Source: Brachypodius melanocephalos
Lineage: Eukaryota > Chordata > Aves > Passeriformes > Pycnonotidae
Assembly (NCBI GenBank): GCA_013398615.1
Contig: VZSR01000520.1
Span: 31,101,605 to 31,165,604 of the forward strand
Reading direction: 5' to 3'
Length of the DNA stretch: 64,000 nucleotides
This document shows positions 25,323-37,165 of the stretch, piece after piece. The position numbers were made by a program, and so were the translations under genes. How positions within the stretch are numbered: the stretch's first letter is position 1; every line of letters begins with the position of its first letter. A model generated the notes under the pieces. That model made no database searches. It was not told the origin of the DNA and was given only the letters and a program-made list of their open reading frames with translations.

Positions 25323-27540
25323 TTCCTGCTATGTAAGCGAATGTTATTGAACCAAATGTGAATTGCTTGCTTTGTCCTTGGAAAGACCCTCTAGAAGAGG
25401 TTCTACTATCCTGCTATAAACCAATTCAATTTATTAAATTCATCTGAGTTGCTTGCTTCCTCACGGTGAGATTGCTTCAGTCCTTTAGGTTTCTGCCACA
25501 GAACATGAGCAAAAGGATTGCCTGTATCCCTGAGGAGAAAGAAAGCCCATGCAAAGCTGGAAGTTATCTGATTCCATCTATCCTATTTCCTTCAGACTAT
25601 CAGCTCAGCATAGCAGAACCCTGAATCAGACCTGCAATTTTAAAATTTGGCTACATCCATGTCTTGCCACAGTTCAATGATATTCATTTACAAAAGGTAC
25701 GTTTTCTATTAGCAGGTTGCCGCTTCCAGAGTTTTTAGAACTCTGTAATTCCATACATACTTTATACATGTTTTCAGTCAAATATATGGGTAGTTATGTA
25801 TACATTGCCCAAACGTTTTGTTATTGGATTTAAATAGCTTAAAAACCCCCAAAATTAAATATATAGAGGAGGGGACAGGAAGCCCTTGTTATTTCATGTC
25901 TCTGTTTTAATATGACTAATTAGGCAATTTTCCATGAGCTTGATATTTTTTCTAACAAAACTATGAACCTCAGGCTGCCAGATCACAGTGTTTATGAAGG
26001 TTGTTCATCTGACATGGTGGACTGGATAATTATGAAGGTTTTAATTTTTTCATAAAGATTTTAAATTTGGCATTACTGGGAATATCTTTGAATGAAGAAT
26101 TGTAATTTCTGGTGCCATCTCTTAGTAAGCTGCTTGTGCGTATGTATAATTTCAAACACATGAAATATGTTAATGAATTCCATGTTTATGCACTTTATGC
26201 ACTTCAAATTTCATCTATCCCACAATGCCTTGAGGTGCCAAAACTGAAGTCTAGATATTTAGGCACAGAACAAGCAGGTAAAGCATGATACAGAAATTTG
26301 ACAAGCAACTGATATAACAGGACCTTGTGTTTATTTGTTTAAAATATATAACAGCAAGCACAACCTCTGCTCAATGCACAGACACAGGGAATCTCCTATA
26401 TCTGCTGGCATGGGAAATCCTGGTAAGACTTCTCAGCAGAATTTTCTCAAGGTTTCTCTAATGCTGGACCCTTGGGCCATTACCTATCTTGGTCCTGAAC
26501 TTAAGCAGCCAAACCCCCAGCACACATTCAGAATTCATCTTTGACTTAAAAAAAAAAAAACCAAATAAAAAAGCCCCAAACAAACAAACAAAAAATAACC
26601 CCAATCAAAAAACAATGCCCTGAACATAGTATTTTGATAGTTATTTAGTTGTACTGCAGGCAGATAGGTGGGTAAATATCATAGCCACATCCCATTAATT
26701 AAGGGAAAATTGAATGAAAATAAAGAAAAGTAAAAAAAACATTACAAAACTTGACACCTTAATATTCTGAACATTTTACTTTGTTCTTGTGGCTAGGGAA
26801 AGCTATATGGGCTGCAGAATTTGACTGGATGCATGCTACAGAGAGTCATTTTTGCTATTTTATCTGACCATATCATTTATTGTAAAGAGAAGATGACTTT
26901 CCACTGTAATTCAGTTGATTTCTATTAATTTGTTCCTTAACATAAACTTAGTTTTTAATTATAAGAAAGGAATTGGATTTCTTTGTGCATCATATCTTTC
27001 CCTACAGACAAGCATAATAAAGTTTCTTTTCTCTTTTTTGCCTTACTTTCCCTTTCAAACTAGAAAATATTCTGAACAGAGGAGCTTATCCACTTTATGA
27101 AGAGACATATTTTTCACTTTGAGCCTCTGTTTTCAAGAGGAACAGTAACAATCATCATCACCATCCAAGATCTATTATCTTGGTCAGGAGTCAAACAAGA
27201 AAAAAAAATTAATCAGTTTGACTGTCTCCATAAGAATTTCTCCCCAAAATTTTTTGTCTAAAAAAAGGTTTTAATTTCTTTTTCCAAGATTTTTCCTCAG
27301 AGGTTTTTCACCCTTATGAAAAGTAATCTGCTGGGCATCTTCTGCCTCTATGTCCTCATGTTTTTTTAAAAGACACAGTGGCTTCAGTATCCAGTCCCCT
27401 ATGAGTGCAGAGGGAAGAGATCATTCAGCTTTTAAGATATGATTACTTGAGTGAATAATCATTCAGCCTGAAGTTTTCCACAGTAATTCCTGCTTGCTAT
27501 AAACCCCTTTATGTGAACTCGTTTTTGGGGTTTTTTTAAG
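25323..27540. other. AT-rich non-coding stretch with an A/C tract
   Basis: No gene was recognised. An A/C-only low-complexity tract lies at about 26,546-26,612, containing (CAAA)n and CCCC blocks. It interrupts otherwise ordinary AT-rich DNA. Confidence 0.5.
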
Positions 27541-27864
27541 ATTTAGTACTTTTCACCAGGGTGCTGTGCTTGGAGAGAGGAGGCATCTTGCAGGGAAGGT
27601 GGCATTTAAGGGCCTGGCACTGCAGGTGCCCCACTCTGTGAAGAAGTGTTTGGCCCTGGGAAGGGTGAGAGGGAATGAGGGATGTGAGGGAGCCAAGGAC
27701 GTGCCTCCCGGAGAGCAGGAAACATCCCAATGCTCAGGGCATGGGGGATGGGATGGAGCCTTCTTCTGCAAGGGAGAGGTGGTGGGTCTGGTTATAGTCA
27801 GGGGGCTCTTTGGGGTGCCTGGAGCCTCCAGGGCCAAGGAAACCACAGCAGCTTTTGTTGATAT
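27541..27864 (+). other. G-rich, CpG-poor patch with G-quadruplex motif
   Basis: About 300 bases with strong G-over-C asymmetry on the + strand. Five GGG runs at 27,658-27,660, 27,663-27,665, 27,671-27,673, 27,679-27,681 and 27,688-27,690 have loops of 2, 5, 5 and 6 bases, which fits the canonical intramolecular G-quadruplex pattern. Further G-runs lie at about 27,744-27,757 and 27,799-27,818. Open frames of 115 codons (+, 27,566-27,913) and 97 codons (-, 27,553-27,846) cross it but look like no known protein. Only about two CpGs are visible, which argues against a CpG island. It may be an old GC-rich transposon or an unrecognised exon. Confidence 0.55.
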
Positions 27865-30800
27865 TCATATTGTATTTACAATGCTTGCTTGTGTGTTTAA
27901 TATTCACCTCTGATGCTTACTCATACAAGTGCTCGTATTAACTGCTGCACATAATGGAATGGGGTGATAAATACAGGTGCCAAGGTTTTTCACTTCCACA
28001 TAGCACACAATGTTGTGCTGTGTTTTGCTTGGTGTACTACATTTTTCTTACTTGTAAGCTGTTTTTCTGGCCTGCTGACTGCTCGTGCCTGCATCAATCT
28101 GAAGTAATTCCTGAAGTGAGGTTCTGCGGGTGACTGTACACTTACGAAGGATGAAATATATTTAAACTTCGGTACAGTATTCCTTTTCCTATCAGAGTCA
28201 GTAAAGTCCTCTAGGAGGAAAAGAAAAAAAGAAAAGAAATCACAATTTTTGTGTGGCACTTTATTTCTTTTCTATGTATGCTGTGGCTATTCATAGTTCT
28301 GTTCTGTCAGTGAGGCTATGGAATAACGACAGTGATATACTTCTAAGGAAGTATTTTACTTCTTTTTTATTATTATTGTTATTTTTCTTTCCTCCTCTCT
28401 AGTTGTGCTAAAGTGAGCCATGCCTCAGCTTCTCTTGCAGGTGCTCTTTCTGCTGCCACAGTGTGGGTGTACTCTTGGTCTGCTGATGACAGAGTTTGCA
28501 GGGGCTTCCTGCTGTGTAGCCAATGGAAGAGACTTGTTAACAAAGCTGTTTCTCAGAGAAATGCTGAGGATGATTTACAGCCCATGAAATATACTCTGAA
28601 CAGTCATATAATGCAAGAGGATTGTGGTTTTTGACAGATCTGATGCTGTGCCATTGAGGTAATGGGAAATTTTGTTACTGATTGAAGAGTGTAAGACTTT
28701 CTTTTTTTATGTGAAACAGAGAAGTCATGATATAACTATTTTCCAAATTTTACATTTGTCATCTTTAGTATATTTGTATCACTGTAAAGGAGTGTTCTCA
28801 TTGCTGTTCTTAGTTTAATTCTTAAATAACAATTTTCTTAGGAAAAGTACTCTTTTAAAAACACGAATTTGGGTCTAATTCATAATATACAGAAATGACA
28901 CTTTAAAGGGGTCTGAATATACATATTAAATTTATCAGTAAGAATAACCAGTATAGTACTTATTAAAACAGACTGCAATTTATATATGTATTAGCATTGT
29001 TTATACATCAAACAAAATTTATCCTGATTCCAGTACCTGGATTAACAGAGACTCACTGAAGGCTAAGGAGTTTACTATATTTATATAATGTAGATATTTA
29101 CTTCTATTAATATCTGCCTATGTATGCTTACAATATAGCCCTTTTCATTAAAAAGCAAAAAAACTGAACCCCACCTTTTCAAAATAACACATTTTGGAAA
29201 CTATATATCTAAATGAGGCACTCTGAGAAATAAGAGGTGGGAAATTTTCATTTCAGTCACAGTTTCTAGTGAATTAAATTGACTTGTTATTGTGGTATGT
29301 CTTTTAGCCTGAGGCTCTTTCTTTTTCTCTCAAGCCAGACCAATAGTATAAACATTAAAAGACCACTTGTACAGCTAAAATTTAAGTCACAGAGGGTCAT
29401 GCAAAAATTAAATTAGTGCTGCCGCTAACAAATCCTTGCAACAGAAATTTTACTCCAGTGCAGTAAGACATTAATTAGGGGCTAGGTGTAGACAACTGTT
29501 TCCAAGGGAGAGATGCATCTAATAGTGTGCTTCTCTCTCTCTGCATCACATGGTGCAAGAATTTCAGATACCATTGCCTGCTTATTAGTTGGGGAGTTGA
29601 TGATGAGGCCTTAAGACTATTTTTAGTTGTGTTCTGTTGTGAGCTTGTAGGAAATAGAGAAAGAAGAATGGACTAGTGTACTTGTACAACAACTGGAAGC
29701 AAAGAGAGGTTGAGAAAACAAGCTTCCCTGCAGATGTAAACCATTCACATTTCTTACTACTTTGTGTAAGATCTTTTATGCTTTTCTGTGAAAAAGGCAT
29801 GAAGATTTTTCCTGGGTGATTTACAGGGGCATGATGCAGCTCTCCTAAAGGATAACATAGCAGCATGTGTTAGCAAGCAGTGGAATTAAAGGGAAGTAAT
29901 TAAAGAAACTAGATTTTCACAGAGAACGGGATACTCTTCTTTGTCCTTAAGATAAAGGTCACTGTCAATATGGAGAGAAAAGATCTTGGCAAAACAGAAA
30001 GACATTCTGGCAGAAAGCAACATTTTATTATCACTTTGTTTTGTGATATCAAGCATCTGATTACGTGTTCTTTGGTGTGCAATACGCTGAGAGGTAAAGG
30101 AGAGATGATCTGTTCTGTGGACAGTTCTAACTCAGTTTGGGAGTTAGGCATGTGTTCCTCCCTTGCTTCTGTGTTGAGTGCTGCCAAATTCATCTGAGGT
30201 TTCCTGTCTTCAGATCAATGAAATTAAGATGGCTGGGTTTGTGCAAAAACATAGGGACATTTGTTTGTTGACTATTAAATATTTGGTTTCTATAGAATAA
30301 GTAAAAACCAGAAGTCAAAGAGGGGAAACAGGCAATCAAAATTCAAATCATAATTTCCACTACCTCTCTATTACATGCAGTGCTGGGATGTCTTGGTTCC
30401 CAGTTGCAAGAGATGAACATTAATGAAAGGAGTTCACAGGACAATGTATTCATGTATTTCCTAAAGCTGACTCTTCAGGTCTAAAAGTAGCAAAAGATTT
30501 GAGGCACACAGAGGTCATTCTATTATTTTGGCCGTATTACTGAAGATGGAATTCATATTTATTTGAATGAAGATATTTGTGGCTAGTAATTTAATAGCCA
30601 GTAGAGAGAAAGAAACCTCTTCAGATGCCATGGCTCACTGCATTTATGACACAGTTTGATGAAAAATATGAATATAAAAGCCTTGATTTCAGTAGGAAAA
30701 AAATCAAGCTTTGAGATGTAGTGAAAGGGGCGGGTGTGTATGTGTGGGAGACACAGGTTAACAGAGCTTCCTTTCACTCATGAGTTTACACAGAAATAAA

Positions 30801-33096
30801 CTGAGAAAAAGAACAATGAAAACATAAAGGAAGAAATGTTCCTAGTATAATGATATTTTTTATAAAAGGAGAAAAATGAAAGGTTAAGAATAATGCCAGT
30901 TATCAGAGAAAGGGATTAGATTCAGGGTCAAGAATATTTTAAATGTCATCTAATTCTGTTAAAGAGGAAAAAAATGTCTTCCATCTGTTCATTGTTTAAT
31001 TTACTGCTTCTTTCAAACATCAAGGCTATTGCTTTCTTTTTGCAATATCTATGTAAAATATATACAGTCCTGGCTGAAAAGCTGTAAAAATCTGAAAACA
31101 TAATATGAAACATTCCTCAGTCTACTGTATCAGCAAGATGCAATACAGACACACACACATAGCTGGTAATCTTTTGAAAGCAGGTTAGTTCTTTGCCACT
31201 AGAGGCATGAGTAAATGTTGTTGAAAACAAGCAAGGGCTCCTCCAGTATGTGCAAAATGACTACAGCATACACATTCAGTAAAGTTCAAGGAAGATAAGC
31301 TTTGTCAAGCATTTAATGCTGGAGAGAACGTGTTTCATTCATGTGACTGGGAGTGAGACACCACTCTGTTATTGTGTTGAAATGAGAAAACTAATAATTT
31401 ATGCTAATTTGTTTACAGTGGTGGGGAATGAACACAGCTGAGAGAAAAACAAGACCATGGCAACAGAGCTGTTGTAACAGCATTCAGAAAAAAGATATGA
31501 AGGAAATGCAGTTAGCTGAAGTTTAATGCTGAGTTATGGTTCAGGGTTCTAGGACTTTCTTTTTGCCTCTGTAATTTTCCTGAAAATTTTCAGTGGCAAA
31601 TTAAAAAACAAAACAGTTTTTCTGTATAAGTGTTGTATCAGTAATTTACAGCATGTAGTAAAAAGTGGATTTTAAAATGTTATTCTTTGAAAATAAGGTA
31701 GAATCACAATTAAAAAAGACTAAATAAGTGAAAACCAGTATGTGAATATCATACTATTTCCCCCCTAAAAATGGTGTATAAATCAAGCTAGATCCAATAA
31801 GAATTTATGCCAAATTGAGTGTTTTATTTTAAATCTTCTTTAATTTAATTTGGTAGTTCTTGATAAGCCAAGAAACCCGTACTTGAATCATATGATGACG
31901 GGTTAAATAACAGCAAACCCCAGAGTTAGTCCAGGTATGCCAGCCCAGGAGTCCTATCTGGACTTTAACCAAGCCTGTCAGGTCTCCCTGTGACTCCTGT
32001 CCACATCTCTAGCCCAATGACACACATGTTTCCATGATTTTGTTCTGTAACCAGCTCAGCCAGGTCTGGTCTTAAAACCCCCATACAGTTATGTCACGAC
32101 TTATTCTGAAAATAATCCTAATGCTGCCAAATTCCCTGAAATTTTCTTTCTTCCCCTGTGTTTTCTTCCAGACAAGGAAAATCCTCAGAGCAGAAGCATT
32201 ATCTATAACTTAATCATTTTTTACTGTTCTTTCTGGAGTCATATTTGAATCACATTTTCAATTGAGCTTCACATTTCCTCTTACATAATATTTCCTTCCT
32301 GTCCTGTGATTGTACTTTACCAAGCAGTTACTGTGAATATAAAACCTAAGCGCAGGCAGGTTTGCAGGACCTTGCTTCAGCATTAAATCACCAGCTATCC
32401 TCAACAATGATTCCAACCCTAAATATACCAATTTCTGCTGGTTCCAGAAAAAATCTTAATAAAGTAAAAACTGAACCAAGCCAATGGTAGAACAAAACCC
32501 TGATCTAGATGTAGAATTATGCTTCCATTAGGAAAGGGGCAGGGTTATGGCTTGAATTTTGTTTCTTAAACCACTGGTCTTGGGACTGTTAAAAAAGGAA
32601 AAAAAAAAAAAAAAAGTAGTGCTGTTTCTTGCTTACTTACCTTGTCATTTCCTTAACTGGTTATGCTATAATTTTACAGCTGATCTTTATTCTTTCTTTC
32701 TTAAAATTTACATTTCCTTTCCCTACTGAATAACTTATTTTGTGCTGTGGGAAGCTCAGAGTCTATAAAGGCCACATTCTATGCCAATTTTGGGAGGGAG
32801 AAAGATCAAAAATAATTCCTCATGGTTATTTTATCATTAGTTCCATTCTGGTGTAAACGTTTCACCCTCATTTTTTATGCAGGTTTTTTCAGTCTTTACC
32901 TTTATCTTATTTAGGCATCAGAAAACTCTGCCAACAGTTTGAGAATTTACATAGTGCAAGACTACTTTGCATCAAATGTCATGCAGAATCCTGAATTAAT
33001 GCTGCTGGCATACTTCAAAGCTAACTAGAAACATTTTCCTTATGAGAAAACTGTCCTGTAGTGCTGTTATGTGTTCCATTCCCTAACACATTGTAC
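27865..33096. other. AT-rich non-coding stretch, no gene seen
   Basis: No gene was recognised. A pyrimidine tract ending in CTAG at about 28,380-28,402, followed by a 73-codon frame (28,413-28,634), could be mistaken for a splice acceptor and exon, but no donor or protein similarity supports it. About 31,900-32,110 is locally richer in GC and may be an old unidentified repeat. A17 lies at 32,599-32,615. Confidence 0.5.
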
Positions 33097-33262
33097 AAAA
33101 AAGAAAAAAATAGGACTAAGAAATATGCAAATCCCCCACAAACCCCCCAAAAGCCAAACCAAACCAAACCAAACAAAACAACAACCCATCCCCTCCCCAA
33201 AAAATCCCAAACCCAATACAAAAAAGGAAAAAAAAAGCCACCAAGCCCCAACAATAAAAAAA
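33097..33262 (+). repeat. A/C-only low-complexity tract with (CCAAA)n
   Basis: About 165 bases composed almost entirely of A and C on the + strand, with CCCCC and CCCCCC blocks and four CCAAA-type units around 33,153-33,174. The lysine/proline/threonine-rich open frames here (33,061-33,303 and 33,071-33,385, +) and the Gly/Phe/Trp-rich frame opposite (33,021-33,362, -) are by-products of the biased composition. Similar shorter tracts occur elsewhere in the window on either strand. Confidence 0.9.
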
Positions 33263-33286
33263 ATAAGCCTCCGGGCTTTTTTTTTT
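33257..33286. repeat. Hairpin-forming inverted repeat ending in a T-run
   Basis: AAGCC at 33,265-33,269 pairs with GGCTT at 33,274-33,278 around a TCCG loop. The A-run before and the T-run after extend the stem by about seven A-T pairs after one mismatch. It looks like a bacterial intrinsic terminator, but in this vertebrate context that reading has no support. It more likely reflects an A-run and a T-run flanking a short GC palindrome. Confidence 0.7.
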
Positions 33287-34039
33287 GCTTCTTATTTAAA
33301 TGAAGAAACTTCCACAGCAAACCGACAATTCTATGTTCCTTTTTTTCAGTCAGACAGTTCAAAGGCCCAGAAACATCCCAGGTGATGTGAAGTTCAATTA
33401 TTAATGTGATGAGAAAAGTAAATAGGGTGAATAAGACATGGCTACTGGATGGTCATGGAGTTAAGCAGTTATTTTACATTGTTTATACATGTTTTATTCC
33501 AGGAGGGAATTGGGAAAAAAGCCTGGTTTTGTCATTTTACAAATGTTCCCAAAAGTTTGCTATTTGGGTGTTTATTTGGAGTAATGCAATCAATTAAGAA
33601 AAAGAGAAAATAAAGTTCTGCTTTAATGTCTTTGTACATCATGTATTTCAACAAATGGCAGGAGATATTTCAAAAGTCTGTGTGAACATCAGACTTCTTG
33701 TATTCTAGCGAAAATTTTTATCCAAACTGCAAATAATAAAATCTTACAGAATTTTTTGAGAAACGTGTGTGTACTGAGTATGTGCTCCAAGTGACTGGTC
33801 CTGGCTGGGAGTGGGGAGAAGGGGAAGAAAGATTTTGGATATGCACAGGAATTTAGAATAGTTTCATATACTCACTGGGAACCAGAGCTGACGAACAAGA
33901 CATCCTACAATCAATGGCTCTTTCATTTCACCATTTTCATTGGTTTTCTACAGATTTTTTTTCCTCATGAAAACGTTTGAATACCACCGGATTCTCATAC
34001 CAATACTGAGCTTTACAAACAAAGGTATTGCATTGATAT
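33287..34039. other. Non-coding stretch upstream of the CR1 fragment
   Basis: Nothing I can identify. Several AATAAA-like hexamers occur, as expected from AT-rich DNA. The left border of the adjacent CR1 fragment may lie slightly inside this stretch, since LINE similarity fades rather than stops near 34,040. Confidence 0.5.
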
Positions 34040-34903
34040 TCTGGTCAGGATTAAAGGGAAGACAGAGGCAGGTGATTTTATTGTGTGAGTCTGCCATAGG
34101 CTGTCTGACCAGGAAGACCAAGACTATGAAGGCCCCTACAGACAGAGAGGCACAGCCTCAGGTTTTCAAGCCCAGGCCCTCATGAGAGACTCCAACCACA
34201 CCAACATCTTTTGAAGGCACCACATGGCAGGCACGGGCAATCCAGGAGATTCCTAGCATGCACTGATAACAACTTTCTTCTCAAAGTTACACAGGATCCA
34301 ACAAGGAAAGGCTATGCAGGACCTTGTTCTCAACAACAAGGAGGAGCTAGTGGGGAATATGAAGACAAAGGACAGCCTGGGCTGCTGTTAGAATTAAGCA
34401 GCAAAGTTCGAGATCTGTGAGGCAACAGAGGATAAAAGCTCATTATTCTGGATTTCAGGAGAGCAGACTTCAATGATCTCTTTGATAGACTGCCTTGGGA
34501 TGGTGCTCTGGAGGGAAGAGGGGCCCAAGAGAGCTGGGTGATAGTCAAGGATTCTCTCCTCCAGATTCAACAGCAAGGCATCCCTACAAACAGAAAATTA
34601 GGAAAAGAGCTCTTCAACAAAGTTAGACACAAACAGGTAGCTTAAAGAAGGTGGAAGTGGTGAAAGGTAACCTGGGAGGAATACACAGAAATTGTCTGAA
34701 CAGCCAGGGAGCGGGTTAGGAAAGTTAAGACAGTGGCAGAAGTAAATCTGGGCATGGACATTAATGGTAACAAAAAGATTCATTATTTAAATCAGTGAGA
34801 AGAGAAAGAATAGGGAAAATGTGGGTCTTGGGTAAAGGAGTCATGATGAGTCAGGACGGGGAAAAGGCTCAGGTACTCAGTGGCTTTTTGCCTCAAAGTT
34901 CAA
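34040..34903 (+). mobile_element. CR1 LINE internal fragment (ORF2 endonuclease end and linker)
   Basis: This is a decayed piece of a CR1 non-LTR retrotransposon in the + orientation. Similarity to avian CR1 ORF2 runs in order. A stretch like the CYRPPDQE block of the endonuclease lies near 34,090-34,120 (CHRLSDQE here, just after an in-frame TGA). Next comes RRFLACTDNNFLLKVT, encoded near 34,230-34,290, matching the later endonuclease block. A TRKG-type segment, a DFRRADF-like segment near 34,450-34,475 and EGRGAQ/SW near 34,510-34,545 follow. The linker then reads WEEYTEIV-like near 34,670-34,695 and ends at RENVG and KAQVLSGFFAS-like words near 34,815-34,900. The Ser-Asp-His motif of the apurinic-type endonuclease is not recognisable at about 34,380-34,400. 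Frameshifts and stops make it non-functional. The reverse transcriptase domain and 3' end are absent. Confidence 0.88.
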
Positions 34904-36280
34904 ACCGTTCTATGCATCTATAAATGATAATTTTATTCATGGCTAGGATACTGAAGAAAGATAAAAATTGTCATGTATTTTATACGCTCAGTAATACATG
35001 AGTGACAATTACTAACAGAATATTTAACTAAATTTTACATTTTTATGTGTCAAGAAGAAATATGTATGATGTGCAAAGACTTTTTTTTAAATAGCTATGA
35101 ATAAACTATAAATTAGTTTTAAAAAGTAATTTGATTAACTATGTTAAAAACAAAATTCTACACTAAAGCTTTCCTCTACCTTACATTTGTAAAAGTGAGT
35201 AGATAGATATTGAAAATTGTGTAAAGAAAAGGTTACAGGTATTAAAATTGATATACCCTTTGAGTCTGATCACTTTCACAATTTTTTTGTGAGTGAACAC
35301 TTGTTTTCTGTTACTCTCAGAAATCTGTAAATCCCTGGTGACCTGGTATTGGTCCAGTACTTACTGGAACAGTGATAATCTCTCTATTCTGTTTGGCTCC
35401 CTAGCTTTTTGTTTTTTTAAAAATTTGTTTGAACTTTTTAATGAGTAGTCACCCTCCATGGTTTATATTTACTGTTTTTCTCCTTCATGGTCATGTACAG
35501 TCTCCTAAGTCCAGGAAGTAATTTTCTGTATGAATGAAGTATTTTTCAAATGTCTGCTGAGACGTTCTTTTTCTGTGCAGTATCTGGTACCTAAAGAAAA
35601 GGTATGAATCAAAGCTGACTGGTTTTCTACAATGGCAATGCTGTTGTTGTGGGGCTGTGTACTGAAGGGTAAAAGTTTGGATCTCAGATCTGTGAAGCAT
35701 TATGTCCCAGTCCCTAGGCAGTTACCCACTGATTATGTCTCAGAATTAGGGGCAAAGGTGTCTCAAAGAAGTTGCCTGATGAGTTGACCCTAGGGAACTG
35801 GAGAGATTCTGAAAAAGTCTGTCAAATGCAAAATGATCTTAAAGGAAACATCTGAGCTCAAAGAATAGTCCTTTGTTTCACTCGGAAGTTTCTAAGGGGT
35901 CCCAACAGATACTGGCTGGTATGGGACCAAGAACAAAAGAGCAGTGTTTCAGATGTGTGGTTTGTTTTGTTTATTTTGTTAGTTTGCAGGGTTTGGTGGT
36001 TGTTTTTGGGTTTTTTAATCCACTAGTAATTTATTCAGTAATTAAGCACATAGAAAATGGTTTTAAGCAGCTGAAAGGAAGATCACTGGGGTGGACTCTC
36101 TATGACACTACTTGTGTAATGGAGAGATGTACCTATGACTTAGATCCCTGTGCTCTAAAAAACTATTTAAAGGTGGAAGCTCTGATGGAAACGTCACTAG
36201 GAAAGACCTCCTTACTCCATTTTTCTTCTTTGGGTTGAAACTTAGGAGCAGATAATAGAGAAGGAGTGAGGCTGTGCTTG
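34904..36280. other. AT-rich non-coding stretch between CR1 and LTR
   Basis: CR1 similarity stops abruptly near 34,903 and the sequence becomes AT-rich and unassigned. A T/G low-complexity tract lies at about 35,958-36,020. The 121-codon frame at 35,873-36,238 (+) reads through this tract and resembles no protein I know. Confidence 0.55.
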
Positions 36281-36567
36281 TGGTGAGCCCGTGCAGAGGG
36301 TTGGTGTTACTCTGATGATAAGAGAATGTGCACACCACAGGTGCACCTGGATGTGGCCGTGTCAGGCTGAAGTGTGCTCAGCAATCTGTGAAAGGTGAAC
36401 TTGCAGTGCCGGAGTCATGGCTAGTTCCCAGAACCAGGCCAGGAGTGGGCTGTTCCCCAAAGGCAATCAGGGATAGAGCGGAGAGCGAATGCTCTACGGC
36501 ACAGATGGAACAGGCACAAGCGGAGACAAGGATGAGGGAGAGGTCTCTTGTACAGGTTCCAAGTTAC

Positions 36568-36573
36568 TTTATT
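36568..36573 (-). promoter_or_regulatory. LTR polyadenylation signal AATAAA
   Basis: AATAAA on the - strand, within the proposed LTR and about 50 bases downstream of its TATA box. This spacing gives a short R region. The signal belongs to the retroviral element, not to a host gene. Confidence 0.65.
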
Positions 36574-36622
36574 CCAAGGAGGCTACAGGGATGAAAAGAC
36601 AGGGAGCTCTGGTGTGCAGGGA

Positions 36623-36630
36623 CTTTTATA
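36623..36630 (-). promoter_or_regulatory. LTR TATA box TATAAAAG
   Basis: A consensus TATA box on the - strand inside the proposed LTR, followed about 25-30 bases on by the expected start of R near 36,595-36,600. Whether it still drives transcription cannot be judged from sequence. Confidence 0.65.
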
Positions 36631-36875
36631 CAGGGGAGGATCTAGCGGCAGGCACAAATTTTCAACCAATAGAGTAGAACTGGGGAAGAGCACAAGGAAG
36701 GGTTTACACAGCTTGAACCAATGAGGAAACACAGGGGCAGGAACTGTCCAAGGAACACAATGGGGTCTGGAGCGATAGGAGATTTCCAAGGGGATTTCCA
36801 GGCAGGGGAAAGGCCTTAGGGTGGATTGACAACCATCTCACTGGAACAAGGGGCAGGTACAAGGTTTGATTAACA

Positions 36876-37165
36876 GCTTGGGAGGACGATACTAGCTAGG
36901 AATGAATCATCAACACAGGGGTAGCAGAACAAACCACAGACAAAGTCACCACAACACGGACAGGAGCACCAACTCTATCACCAAGAGTGCTAGTACAGTT
37001 TAAGTATGCATTCTGCAGGAACAACAGTTTCTTAACTTTATACAGATGCCCTGCATACTTTTAGTCTGCTGTGGTTAAGTCTGTGGTAAAATGTAACAGC
37101 TGAAAGCAGGCATGCTTCATAACTGCTACAGAAAACAGTGAAATACTTGGGCCTTTGTCTCCCTT
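36876..37165. other. Flank of the LTR up to the assembly gap
   Basis: GC-richer sequence continues to about 37,000 and could be LTR or element sequence if my LTR boundary is wrong. After that it returns to AT-rich unique DNA up to the N run. Confidence 0.45.

Larger units (their letters stand above)
36281..36875 (-). mobile_element. Probable solo LTR of an endogenous retrovirus
   Basis: Read on the - strand this has the ordered signals of a retroviral LTR: two ATTGGTT motifs (36,716-36,722 and 36,664-36,670), a TATAAAAG box (36,623-36,630) and AATAAA (36,568-36,573) about 50 bases after the TATA box. U5-like sequence follows. The proposed ends begin with TG and finish with CA and are flanked by the 5-mer GCTTG on both sides (36,276-36,280 and 36,876-36,880). 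That suggests a 595-bp LTR with a 5-bp target duplication, as in ERVL-type elements. The boundaries are provisional: a 5-base match among many TG/CA choices can occur by chance, and GC-richer sequence continues to about 37,000. I saw no polypurine tract, primer-binding site or gag/pol/env remnant, so a solo LTR is the best reading. Confidence 0.7.

Noticed and set aside
27566..27913. 115-codon + strand open frame over the G-rich patch
   Set aside because: Open because of G-rich composition; an opposing 97-codon frame is equally open and neither resembles a known protein.
28380..28640. Pyrimidine tract plus CTAG followed by an open frame, as a splice acceptor and exon
   Set aside because: Such tracts are common in AT-rich DNA; there is no donor, reading-frame support or known protein similarity.
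31900..32110. GC-richer stretch as a named repeat
   Set aside because: It has the feel of an old interspersed repeat, but I could not match it to any family consensus I know.
33061..33385. Lys/Pro/Thr-rich open frames
   Set aside because: Direct translation of an A/C-only low-complexity tract.
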